A model generated the notes under the pieces. The model was not told the DNA's origin, did not search any database, and saw only the letters and a list, made by a program, of their open reading frames with translations. 64,000 nucleotides of DNA from Planococcus citri. Lineage: Eukaryota > Arthropoda > Insecta > Hemiptera > Pseudococcidae. Positions 33,477 through 45,562 of this stretch are shown here, piece after piece (the stretch's first letter is position 1; each line of letters begins with the position of its first letter). A program made the translations under genes and the position numbers. The DNA lies in contig NC_088681.1 in NCBI RefSeq assembly GCF_950023065.1, positions 43,992,836 through 44,056,835 on the forward strand, read 5' to 3'.

Positions 33477-35346
33477 CGTAGTTTTTACTCTTGAAAGTCA
33501 GAATATAAAATGTTTAAGTATAGGTAAATACGAATTATTCACACTTTAGTTTTTACGAGTACATACTCTTGTACATATTTCCTTTCTATGTACTTATCAG
33601 GTATTATTATTTTTTTTTTTCAGAAAAACTTTTCGAAACTCGAGTTGAAATATCATAAGATGGTATCTCAAAAAAACAATGGATCTAGTAAGTAGGTAAC
33701 TAGTTATTTTATAGCTAGATTCGAAAGAAGCCACCAATTACCTACCTATAAGTAATGAAATAATTTAGAAAAGCACTTAGTTATCAGCAAACATCTCGAA
33801 CAAACACACAATCATTTATCGCATTCAGTTATTTTCAATGGCTATATCGACACAATGGCGCAACTGTTTACTCGTCCGACGCTTTTATCAAAAGCTCAAA
33901 CCCGAACAAAAGTTCAAAAGCCAATGTTGATAACTCATTCGTTGTTTGTTCATACACTCGTTCGAATACCGTCCATTAGGTACATATATTTAAAAGGGCT
34001 TTTCCTCACGTTTTCGAAAATATTCGAATGTTGATATTATAATTACTAATATACCTACTCATAAGCTCAAAGGACATATTTTTTATGTAAGGCAACAACA
34101 ACAACAACATTTATGCATCGCTACATTTAACATCAATTAACCTTACGACGCAAACACAATGATCTGCTGCAACATTCGTAGATAAACAACTAGGTACCTA
34201 TTATATACAATATTTTTAAATAGGAAATGCAATCGATGATAATGGTGACCTAATGGACACGAAAAAATTATTTTCGCTTGTTGTTATGCCCATCTACTTC
34301 ATCGAGAAAAAAAAACAGTAGGAAAGTAAACTTGAACACTGCGAAAATAAATAAAAGTAGATAATTCGTCTCGTTTGAATGGCGGGGACACTAAAAAGTG
34401 TTTGCCTTTGAAGTTGATTACCTACGCGATCACTTAACATTGCATCATTTAAAATCACGATTTCTTTATATCATACTTATCTTCTACAAAGGACTAGTTT
34501 ATAGTGAGTGTCTGTAATCGAATTACATTTTATTTAAATGGTTTTAATCTGATGTTTTTATAATAGGTAAATTAATAAATTCATGAAATGGAGCGAAGTT
34601 CACGTCGTTTTACATATCGGTTCAATAAACTCAACTAATGAGTATCCATCTCGAGGCGAATATTCAGTACAATAAGTACATTTCTTTTTCCATCCTTTGA
34701 TTTCTCCGCAAACGTTTGCCTAGTTTCGTATGTACAACAAACACATCCGGGGATGGAAACACAAGACTGAGTTTCGCTCCCCTCCTTCGTCACTTTAACT
34801 ACTTAATTAGAAAATGGGTGTAAGGTCTTATCTGAAAATTTTTAAAAGTTTGAAACAATATCATTACTCATGAATTTATTAACATTTCTTTTTCAATTCC
34901 AAAAAATCTGACAAAGTATAGCAAAACTGTCAAATCCAATGGTAATGCTATGAAAAAAATTTGGTGTACTTATTGGGAATATTATGCCCTTAACCTTAAA
35001 CGTCGCAATGTACACTACAGTGTGCACACACTTTGAGAATTTTTAATTTTAATACAGTTTTTTTTTTTTTTTTTGGAAACCCAAAATCAACAAAAAGTCG
35101 CTGAAAGCTTCGAAACGACTTAAAATCATCTGCAGTCAACTCAGCATGCTGAAATTAAGGCGCAGAGTGAATTTTTGATTTCAATTGGTGAAATTTTGTC
35201 CCATATTTCAAGTTCCAAAAATCTGCTGGAGGTCACAGAAGTGCTCAAAAAGGGATTGAAGTCGTTTCCAATAAATTTTTCTGGTCAAAAATAGGCCTCT
35301 ACGTTAATTACGTAAAATTTGTACTTTTTATTTCATTTTTGGCCTA
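33477..35346. other. Intergenic stretch without recognised gene
   Basis: Unique-looking sequence with TAGGTACC words and a (CAA)n microsatellite at about 34091-34110, plus poly-T near 35057-35076. Short frames only. Confidence 0.45.
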
Positions 35347-36828
35347 AAGGGTACCTCTGTCCTCGGATTTTTGAAATTTCGATGAAACATTGCTGGATGT
35401 CTTTTTAAAAAAATGTTGGAGCCAAAACAATTTTCCCCTCCCTACTCCCCTTGACCACAATGCCCTATCATACTTCAACGACTTTTGAAAAAAAAATATA
35501 TGGAGAAGACATGGGTCTATCAACGTGATTTTTTTCAAAAATTTTCGACCCCCCTCCCCTTGGGGGAGATATTGACAAACGGAAATTTGAAACCGCTGTA
35601 TCTCCGAGCCTAATTCTGGTACACAAATTTTTTTTATTTCGAAAATCTATCTGCATGAGTGAGTAGTATGATTGGTATTTTTTTCGAATTTTTATCTCCA
35701 GGTGGACCATCTTCAAAAACTCAAAAAACACTCAAAAATGTGTTTTTGTGTCACGGCACCATTTGGAACGCACATCAAAAATAACCCTTGTCACATCGCC
35801 ACTTAGACCCTATGCACTTCATTGCACCTATTGCCAACTGCGGAGATCATGTTGTGATGATGAAATTACCGTCAAGTTGATGTACCCTGAGTAGCCCGGA
35901 GAGGAATTGCGTTAGAAAGTTCACATTCATGATACCGCGGGTACGCTCAAGGGAGAGCTTGGGAGTTGCACACGGTTCTAAGAGGTCATGTGACAAGGGC
36001 TATTTTTGCAATGAGCTCCTCTAAATATTTCCCCAGTTTCAGAAATGATATCTTTCAGTATTTTGTCGTCATTATTGCGAAACATTTGCGACGAATAAAA
36101 AATTTTCAAATTACCAACTAACCCAAATTGTAGGGTAACCCCAACCCCCGATATAACCCTTAGGAGGGCCCAGCTGCAATTCATATTCGTGTTCAGCGAG
36201 TTCGATTCATATGATAACGATACACATATTGTCGATCTTATTTTGCCCCAAAATTAGGGGAGGGGGTGCTTATGGCCCCAAAATTGGGGGTTCAGAAGTT
36301 GGTTGGTTTTCTATTGTTTTTCGAGGCCCGCATGCAAAATTTCAGAATTATATCACTGGCAATACCGCTATTTTTGGTGCATGGTGCCGTGACACAAAAA
36401 ACACATTTTTGAGTTTTTGAAGATGGCCCGCCTGGAGAAAAAATTCGAAAAAAATACCAATTATAATACTTTACTCATGCAGATATATTTTTGAAAGAAA
36501 AAAAATTGTGTACCAGAATTATGCTCGGAGGTACGGCGGTTTCAAATTTTCATTGGTCAATATCTCCCCTGGGGGGAGCGGGGAGGTCGATAAATTTTGA
36601 AAAAATTCACGTTGATAGACTCATGTCTCCTCCATATATTTTGGGTGAATTCAAAATTTTTAATCCAAAAGCCGTTAAGTATAATTTTCCCAGAAAAAAG
36701 GCGGTTTTTTGACCATTGTGGGTAGGGGGTGGGGTGGGGAATATTTTTTTGGCGTTAACATTTTTTTAAAGGCATCCAACAATGTTCCATAAAAATTTCA
36801 AAAATCCGAGGACAGGGGCATTTCACCT
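35347..36828. mobile_element. Decayed foldback element with about 430-bp inverted arms
   Basis: The left arm (35347-35775) is mirrored with moderate divergence by the right arm (about 36368-36828). Paired words include TGTCCTCGGATTTTTGAAAT with its complement, TGTGTCACGGCACCAT with ATGGTGCCGTGACACA, and GGGGGAGATATTGAC with its complement. The middle 600 bp has no protein. No target duplication recognised. Confidence 0.7.
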
Positions 36829-39314
36829 ATTTCACCCGGGAATACCTACCCTTTGATTTTTAAAAATAGATCAAAAATTCTAAAATATAAACCTAGTATC
36901 GATTTAGATTCTGCATTGACCACCTAATAGACCATTGCTGCCAAAATTTAGGATCACTTTTGAGATTTTTTATTTGAGGGGGGGGGGTTGAAAATTGAAA
37001 ATTTTTGCAAATCGTTTTCCTGGATGTCTCATGTGTTTTGAAAATATTCTCTTCGAGTTCCTATTACGAGTAAAAATCAAAATTTCTTTGTATCTGATCA
37101 CCCTATTTGGAAGCGGGAGAAGTTGAATCGTTGAAAACTTATCGTTTGATAATCCAGCCAGAGCAGTCATATCAGTTCTTTTTCACGCTTGAATACATCA
37201 CATTTCCACCAATTATAAGAGTATTTTAAATATCTACCTAATAAGTGTATTTAGGCCCAGTATGCACATACGTGAGCGTAATGCGAGAGACTAATTATCA
37301 AAACCATTGGAATAGAATAGTTCAAAGGCAATTACGAGTACGATAATGTTATGCACAGTAGATACAATAGGTACATACATATTACATACCTATCTATACA
37401 ACTTCGTTATGACGTAAAAATTACTGATAACGCGAGTAAATATTTTGAAAATATGTATTATTCTACTCGTTTCCCTATAACTGGCTATTAAAAACAGGAT
37501 CGTACATTTATGCATTCATCATTCATACCATCGCTTATAGGCAAACCACTATAGGCTAAAACTTCTTACCTTTCAACACTGCAGACGATTGTAAATGGAA
37601 CGAATTCAGATTTACAGATAAGAACTTAGGTAGGTATCACAAAGTCCAAAAAAAAAAAAATCGCGAACTAATTCACACCACTTGATAACAATTCTGATCA
37701 CACGCGACACATTCGCACTCGCGAAGCACAGATTTCCTCGATTTTGTAGTTAGTGAGACACTCAGATACCTACTACCTAGTACCTACCTACTAGAGACCT
37801 ATTTACACGTACTCGTTAGATTTCAGATAAGAGGAAAGAAGCCCACGAGTGACCATCAGTGACCAACCAGCCAACTATAGACGCAGATAGTGTTTGGCAT
37901 TTCATAAAGACATCGACTCCTCTTGCTCTTTCAGCGTTTGTCTGTTTCACTTACTGCGCTCATCCCTGGACGAGTCATTATCATACCTTTGGTACTACCT
38001 AGCATATCGCCGCTCGCGCGTAAAAGGTAGGTATTTATCAGAAAAACCAGGAAATTAGTACATTAAGTGAAGCTCATTAATGAGATAATGACCCTAATAA
38101 AGTATAATTAAGATGTTATCGTTGTTCGATGTGATGTAGGTACAGTGTGTTCTTGTTCGATAAATAGTCGTCAGTCGACGCGACTATAAACAAACAGTAT
38201 TGCTATTACTGCTGATACTCTCGTAAGTTCTTCACGCTACCAAATTGTAGGTATACTAAGGCATTTATGGTTTGCTTATTTCATTTAGACGTCTTGATCT
38301 TCGTGTTTATGGCTGCAAAAGTCTCGAAAATGTGAATATTTTTTTTCCAAAAGATTCGTAGATAGATGTGTTTTAGTTCTGCACAACAAATAGGGCGCGT
38401 AATGCACAAATTGCTTCCAAGACCTCACTAATGCTCGACAGAAATTATACACGTAATGAACCTATCGAAAAATGCAGCAAAATGTTGGATAAAGAGGTCT
38501 TTTGGGTATCTAATACGTAGATATATAAATTATGTAGATGAACAAGGGTATCAACGAACAACGAAATACTCAAGACATGCTACGAGTAATCTAACCTTTC
38601 GCAAAGAAATTCTCAATCCCTCCAAGTTTTAGGTAGGTAGGTACCTACGTACTTTAAATTATGGCATATCACAGAACTTTTTAAACGGCAATTTTGCCCA
38701 CCTAAGTATTTCATGCAATTTTATTTTCCCTTGGGGAGCTGCTCTTGCTCATTACCTTCGTTTAACTACCGAGGTGTAGACTGAACAATACCGACCTCCT
38801 CAATTGCCTTATTTTGGTAATTAAAAAATTAAAGTAGTAGTTTAGGACTATCGGTAATCATGTAAGAATACTTAATCGAAGGGAAAATTACTAATAAGTT
38901 TGAAGATTTATACCTAGTCCACCAGATTGAATTATAAATGGATAGGTATGATTTATCCTTACGACAGGAAAGGTGAATTGCACGACAGAATATGTGGTAC
39001 GGCAGGCCCGACAAATTAAAGAAATGCCCAATAAAAAAATAAATTGAACATTTGAACGAAAAATACATGCATACAATATATCTAGGTAATATGTAAGTAT
39101 ACGTATACTTGCGCAACAGATAAAACTTCTCAACGACAAATGAAAAATTTAACGGTAGTTAAATTATTTGCCCGACAACTGTGAAAAATATAGGTGTGAT
39201 TTATCAGGTCGACAGAAATAGGTGTTTTTACGACGAAAAAAGGACGTTTCAAGGACAAAAGCTGAATATATTGCAAGGAAAAAGAATCAATTCACGACAA
39301 ACAAAGTTTCTGAA
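36829..39314. other. Intergenic stretch without recognised gene
   Basis: G-run at 36977-36986. The less AT-rich part at 37690-38030 ends in GCGCGTAAAAGGTAGGT, which has the form of a splice donor and could be an untranslated 5' exon; there is no further support. TAGGTAGGTACCTA words near 38632. Confidence 0.35.
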
Positions 39315-39545
39315 GGACTTCTTCTTCTTCTTTTATGCCCTACGCTCCTGAGCGCGTTGGCGATCACTGTTGTATTCGTCCATGCAGTTATCCAGACTCC
39401 GCCAATCTGAAGATGGTTTCCGCATCCCCAACTCCGGACCACTGTCGCAGGTTATTCCTAAGCCATGACAATCGTCTTCGGCCAACTCCGCGCTTCCCCT
39501 CCAATCTGCCGGTCATCATTAACTTCGGGATCACGTATAGTTATT
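39315..39545 (-). pseudogene. 3' end of a non-LTR retrotransposon
   Basis: The minus strand codes a basic, tryptophan-containing tail (GRRRLSWLRNNLRQW, then FRLAESG before a stop), characteristic of the C-terminus after reverse transcriptase in several insect LINE clades. Further minus-strand codons after the stop lead to an AAGAAGAAG tail at 39320-39331, typical of LINE 3' ends. It is a 5'-truncated fragment with no catalytic domain. Confidence 0.6.
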
Positions 39546-39774
39546 AAATTTAAACGATGATATAAGGTAAGGTACCTATTGCCCGACAGAATAATTTGAT
39601 GCCCATTTACATATATAATACCTACCTACCTACCTACCGATATTCAACGAAAAATTGTGCACGCCAAAGAAATGAAATAATGGGAGAACATGAAAAATAC
39701 AAATAACACATAGGTACATACAAAAAATGATGAATAGCACATCAAGAACAAACGAAAAAAAAAACACTTCATCT

Positions 39775-40140
39775 ACTAGGTAAGTACTGTATAAGTAGTG
39801 CCTTTTTTGGGCAACAGGAGTATAGGTGGGAGTTATTTGAAGGATTAAAAATTTGACCAGAGAGTTTTTAAACACGCTATTGGTCGCCGTCATTTTGGTA
39901 AAAACAAACAAGATTTTTTGATTGTTTCAATAAAAAGCAATTTTTTTGTGGATGTCACAAAAAAAAATATTTACAATTTTAGCAGAAAACAAATAAAAAG
40001 AAAAAAATGCTATTTATTTTTAGCAATTTGGACTGTTTTTCTGTTATTTCACAAAAAAACAAAAAAAACGTAAAAGAAAATTTATGGCAGTTTTTGAAAA
40101 AAAAAACAGGACTTTTGGCAGTTTTGTAAAAAGCAAAATA
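39775..40140. repeat. Dispersed repeat G, copy 1
   Basis: Shares word order with 41645-42060: AAGTAGT, TTTTTTGGGCAACAGGAG, AAAAGCAA, CACAATTTTAGCA-like, then TTTTTAGCAATTTGGACT. Both are A-rich and diverged. No protein. Confidence 0.45.
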
Positions 40141-40147
40141 CTTAATA

Positions 40148-40531
40148 TGAAGAGTGATATTCCAAAACTCGCTTTGTCCATTTTTATCAAAGTTGGGTTT
40201 TCAGCAGTACCTGGTAGATGAAGTATTAACTCACATTCCTACATCATCAACCTATCAAAATGAGGTGTTAAACTCACCTAAATAGCCAATTCACTAAAAA
40301 TTAAAAAAAAAATGATGTTCCAAAACGCGCTTTGTCCATTTTTATTGAAATTTTTTTCAGCAGTATTTAGTGGATGAAGTGTATACCTACACTCCTACAT
40401 CATAAATCCACCCAAATAAAGTGCTAAACTCGCCTAAAAAGCCAATTTACCCGTTTAAAGGAAAACTGTTTTTCCTCTTTCCTGAAAAGTTATGAAAATG
40501 GACAAAGTGAGTTTTGGAATATCACTCTTCA
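40148..40531. mobile_element. 384-bp TIR element with internal duplication
   Basis: TIRs start TGAAGAGTGATATTCCAAAA and are mirrored at the right end; TA lies outside (40146-40147 and 40532-40533). The interior has two direct diverged units of about 170 bp (about 40160 and 40318), each with TTCCAAAACNCGCTTTGTCC, so the terminal word is reiterated. No coding capacity. Confidence 0.8.
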
Positions 40532-40619
40532 TATGTAGTAGGTAATTTTGAAAAAAAAAACTTTTTGACAATTTTTGAAAATTTTGATCAAAAAACAAAT
40601 TTTTTCACAATTTTAGCAA

Positions 40620-41560
40620 CTACATATAAAACCACAATTTAAGTACCACCTTGTAGGGTGGTACTTATATTTCGAACCCCTATATTGAAAATATTTGGTA
40701 ACGTGTGATCTAAGTAAATGAATCGGTCATTTCGAAAACCCCAAAATCTGATGTTTTAAAAATTTTTCAGGAAACAATAAAAAGCTGTCTACGTGTGCTG
40801 TATTTTTATGGTAAAACCGTAAACTTGTGAACTAATCGATTTCACTAGTGTTTACCATTCAAATAATACTTACTAAAGCTTTGGTAGGTACTAACTTCAC
40901 CATAGTAATTCTACTTCAATGAGTATTGAGTTGTGATTTTTACCACACATGGCTACTTTTCACCACTCTGAGTCTTAGTAACTTTTGAACAGTTTTGGGT
41001 AAAAAACCATCTGAAAGAAGATGAAATTTTTACATTTTAGTTCAATAAAATACGCATTTATTCACTGAAAATGTTGAGAAATTTAGTTTGAAGTTGAATT
41101 TTTACCGAGCACAACAATTTTTTACAACTTTGAGTTTGAACAGAAACGCTAGTGCTTTTGGTAAAAAAAAAAAAAAATAAATAAAAGGATAAAATTCCGA
41201 ACATTTTCGTTTATTACACTACTTATTATATTACCAATGTTTCCCAAAAATTTTGTGTAATTTCAATTTAAATTTGGCATACAAAAAAAATCGCAATTAC
41301 TGTATGAAATTGAGAAATGATTGTACCCATTGAAAAGAAATTTCATCCTCTTGAATTTATGACTAGATAAAAATTTCCCCAATCTCCTTCAGTTCCATAA
41401 AAAATGAAAAAAAAAATGCATTAAGTAATTATTCATTAATAACAGCAAGGTGAAAATATGGAAACGTCTATTTGGCCAAAACCTAAATGTGTCCATTAAA
41501 AAAATTACTCAAAAGAAAGTACCTATTAAGCATTAAAAAAATTTGAAAAAAATATTAGGG
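40620..41560. other. AT-rich non-coding stretch
   Basis: Homopolymer-rich (A-run at 41165-41175). No gene, RNA or repeat boundary recognised. Confidence 0.4.
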
Positions 41561-41561
41561 T

Positions 41562-41640
41562 TGGGCGGGATTTGAACCGGGACCTCCGGCATTTCTGTCG
41601 TGCCAATATTCCCCAATAATATGTAGCACGCCAAAATAAA
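41562..41640 (-). repeat. tRNA-like fragment (possible SINE head)
   Basis: On the minus strand GGAGGTCCCGGTTCAAATCC resembles a tRNA T-arm/B box. The T-stem does not pair fully and no intact acceptor stem was found, so a functional tRNA is not supported. Confidence 0.35.
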
Positions 41641-41644
41641 AGTT

Positions 41645-42060
41645 CATCTACTGTACCTACAAGTAGTACTTTTTTTGCTTTAATGGGTAGCAGGAGGAGA
41701 TGGGAGCAAAAAAAAAGAGTTTTTTCAATAGTTTTGATGAAAAGCAAGATCTTTTTGATGATTCTGACTGAAAAAGCAAAACGTGTTCACAATTTTAGCA
41801 AAAAAAAAAAAACACACAGCAGAACTTTCTATTAATTTTTAGGGATTTGGGCTAGTTTTTTGTTTTTTTAGAATTTCATAAAAAAAATGAAAAGAAAAAC
41901 TTTGACCATTTTTGAAAATTTTGACAAAAAAAAACACAAAACTTTCTCACAATTTTCGCAACTAAACAAAACTACCCACAACTTTTTCACAATTTTTGGC
42001 AATTTCTGCAAGAAATCAATTTTTTTTGGAAAGCAAAACTTTTTCGAATTTCACTTAAAG
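41645..42060. repeat. Dispersed repeat G, copy 2
   Basis: Diverged relative of 39775-40140 in the same orientation. A-rich, without coding capacity. Confidence 0.45.
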
Positions 42061-42299
42061 AAGGAGGTTTTTCAAAAAATGAAGAACTCCCCATTCGTAG
42101 AATTCATATAGATATTGTTTATTTTTATAAAAAAATTGTTGTCGCAAAATAAATAATTTTTCTGGAATTTTTTTTTGCGGGGAATCGTTTATTTTTCTGG
42201 GCAGTAATATTGTTTTGAGGGGGGGGGGGAGTCAAAATTTAATTTAGACGATTTTTTTGGAGGTCTCCATGCTTAGATTTTTTGAAAATGAACAAGATA

Positions 42300-42340
42300 G
42301 ATGTCTGAGTGGCCGAGAGGCTCATTGGTAAGAAAATATG
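42300..42340 (+). repeat. tRNA-like A-box fragment
   Basis: GTCTGAGTGGCCGAGAGGCT resembles the 5' half of type II tRNAs (Leu/Ser), including the A box. No matching 3' half is seen downstream, so it is a fragment. Confidence 0.35.
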
Positions 42341-42706
42341 ATCATTTTTTACCTCGACTTTTTTCTTCGTCAATTTATGAAGAAGCAGCTAGTCAGCAGT
42401 TCAATAAATGTGAGAAGCAGGTGAATATTTTTCCAACCCGACCTATATATCACATACCTAGGTAATTCATACAAGTACATTAAAGGATTTAAACTTTGAA
42501 AAAAAAATTCAAAACTTCTCTCAACATGTTTGAGTACAATCAGGTCGAACACAGGGCATAGTCTCAGATAATTTTCACCACAGCGAGTCCAACGAAATTC
42601 GAAAATCGAATTTTATATCAAATTTTGCTACAAGGAAATTTCGTTACATTTACATACGTACGTCAATTTAGCGTTTTACATTTAAAAGAATACCTATCTA
42701 TAAATA

Positions 42707-45560
42707 GTACAGTCATTTTAGCAAAATTTTTAGTCGAACCTCGAAAAAATTGGGGGCAAGCTGAATTTCACATTATTTGTTCAGATTGGTCTCTAAAACA
42801 ACCCATCAAAAGTTGCACCCCGCAACTTGACTGCTACCCCCGCAAGAGGTCATTAACCTTTGGCGAAACATGTTTTTCGGCTTTATCGCCGAAATGAAGG
42901 GTCCAAGAGGGAAAATGTTCGAATAAATATTATTCTACGTTAAATTTCCTATTACCATGACCAGTTCAGTTTTTCCCAAAATGGCGATTTCACCCTTACT
43001 AAGGAGGGGGTAAAGTTGTCAATTTTATGAAAATTGTTTTAAAAAATGAAAATCGACCATTTAGAACGTGAACTCGATTCACGGTACACTCGAAAATATT
43101 TTGACCAAAGTTGCACGCCGAAACTTGTATGATACCCCCGCAAGAGGTCATTAACCTTTGTCAATCTACGTTTTTTGGCAATTTAACCGAAATGAAGGGT
43201 CGGAGGGGAAAAAGTGATTGAACTAAAATTATTCTACGTTAAATTTCTTATAGGCATGGCCAGTTCAGCTTTTCCCAAAATGGCGGTTTCACGCTTACTC
43301 AGAGGGGGGAGAGGGGTAATGTTGTCAATTTTATGAAAATTGTTTTAAAAAATGAAAATTGACAATTTGAAACGTGAACTCGATTCAAGGTACATTCGAA
43401 AATATTTTGACCAAAGTTGCACACCGCAACTTGTCCGTCACCCCCCCCCCGCGCCAAGAGGTCATTAACCTTTGTTAATCTACGTTTTTCGGCTATACCG
43501 CCGAAATGAAGGGTCGGAGGGATAAAAGTTTTCTTTTCTATTTTGAAAACTAAAAATGTCAAAAATTTCCTAGGACACTCAAAATGACTCAAAATGCCTC
43601 CCAATTGATTTCTTTGTTCGAAAATAGGCTGTAAGCCAAATCGTAGCTTTTTATGTTGATTCGTTCGCAAACTGCTATTCATTCACCTATTTTTTCAAAA
43701 AACCTCATCGGAGAAAAGTTTGAATTTGAACCAAACGAATTTGAAAATATGTTTTCAAATTAGGTACCTAATCGGAAGACACACCAAGATAATGAATCTT
43801 TTATTATTTGATACAAATTATTCCAAAACAAAAAATTTTAAAAATTCGATGGAGTCTCTTGAATCTTTTGAAACTACAACCTATCAATTCAAGAGGTCAA
43901 GAATGGTGTTTAGAAAAACAAAACTGAAGTGAGTTTATTTGATCCCCCTCGATAAATCTATATTACAAATTATAATCATTACCTCGCATTGGTCATCCTG
44001 AGCAGCATACCAGTGGAATCTTTGGTCTCTAATATTCGGTCAAAATTTGAAAGTGAAATGACATGTTGTCTGTGACCATCTCAATAAGACTAAATTCAAA
44101 TATTGGTTTATTTTTTCATTTTGACTAATCAGTTGGACTTGAGCCTACCTCCCTCCTTCACTCTCTGATACCTAGTGCCCTTATTTTTTCATCACATTTT
44201 TCTGCTACATATTTAATCAAGTTTTAACTTTTAACCATTTAAAACATGATTTTCTGGTGTTTTTGATTTTTAGAGATGTTTTTGGGATTTTTAAATTTTT
44301 TAGGCAGAACTTACTAAAAAATTACCTAAATCAATTTCTTGATTTTTTCAATGTTCTATAGGTACCTATTCAACGTACTTTTTAAAAAAATTTCTAATGC
44401 TAGGTGTCGTTTTATTCTTTTTTTAAAAGCATAAAAGCAAATAGGTACCTACCTAATGAGAAAGATATGGCATAGAAAGTTAAGTATCATCTTTTCAGTT
44501 TGAAAAATTATAATTTCATCTTTTTGCTTTTTAGAATATTTTTTACCATGTTTTTCTAATTTTTAAAATGTTCATGTAACATCTATCTAGGTATTTATCA
44601 AAAAAGCAAAATCAGTTTTTTAATTACTTTTTTCAATTTGAAACACTTCCACTGTAAGGCTGAAATTACGATTACGCAAACAACTGAACTGGTCATGCTT
44701 ATAAGAAATTTGACTTAGAATAATTTTAGTTCAATTACTTTTATCCCTCTGACCCTTCATTTCGGCGGTATAGCCGAAAAACGTAGATTAACAAAGGTTA
44801 ATGACCTCTTGGCGCGGGGGGGGGGGTGACGGACAAGTTGCGGTGTGCAACTTTGGTCAAAATATTTTCGAATGTACCTTGAATCGAGTTCACGTTTCAA
44901 ATTGTCAATTTTCATTTTTTAAAACAATTTTCATAAAATTGACAACATTACCCCTCTCCCCCCTCTGAGTAAGCGTGAAACCGCCATTTTGGGAAAAGCT
45001 GAACTGGCCATGCCTATAAGAAATTTAACGTAGAATAATTTTAGTTCAATCACTTTTTCCCCTCCGACCCTTCATTTCGGTTAAATTGCCAAAAAACGTA
45101 GATTGACAAAGGTTAATGACCTCTTGCGGGGGTATCATACAAGTTTCGGCGTGCAACTTTGGTCAAAATATTTTCGAGTGTACCGTGAATCGAGTTCACG
45201 TTCTAAATGGTCGATTTTCATTTTTTAAAACAATTTTCATAAAATTGACAACTTTACCCCCTCCTTAGTAAGGGTGAAATCGCCATTTTGGGAAAAACTG
45301 AACTGGTCATGGTAATAGGAAATTTAACGTAGAATAATATTTATTCGAACATTTTCCCTCTTGGACCCTTCATTTCGGCGATAAAGCCGAAAAACATGTT
45401 TCGCCAAAGGTTAATGACCTCTTGCGGGGGTAGCAGTCAAGTTGCGGGGTGCAACTTTTGATGGGTTGTTTTAGAGACCAATCTGAACAAATAATGTGAA
45501 ATTCAGCTTGCCCCCAATTTTTTCGAGGTTCGACTAAAAATTTTGCTAAAATGACTGTAC
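42707..45560. mobile_element. 2.85-kb TA-flanked foldback element
   Basis: Arms 42707-43528 and 44738-45560 are near-perfect inverted copies of about 820 bp. The termini start GTACAGTCATTTTAGC and TA is outside both (42705-42706, 45561-45562), fitting Tc1/mariner-type insertion. Each arm contains about 2.4 tandem units of about 300 bp keyed by GTTGCAC near 42812, 43110 and 43416. The central 1.2 kb is plain AT-rich DNA without transposase. The right arm continues about 60 bp further into the third unit than the left. Confidence 0.82.
42812..43528. repeat. Tandem units inside the left foldback arm
   Basis: Units of 298 and 306 bp plus a partial one, each with AAGAGGTCATTAACCTTTG, GAAATGAAGGGTC and CAAAATGGCG. 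The third contains a C-run (43441-43451), mirrored as a G-run in the right arm. The opposite arm carries the same array in reverse. Confidence 0.75.
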
Positions 45561-45562
45561 TA

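Noticed and set aside
41562..41640. Functional tRNA gene
   Set aside because: T-stem mispairs and there is no acceptor stem.
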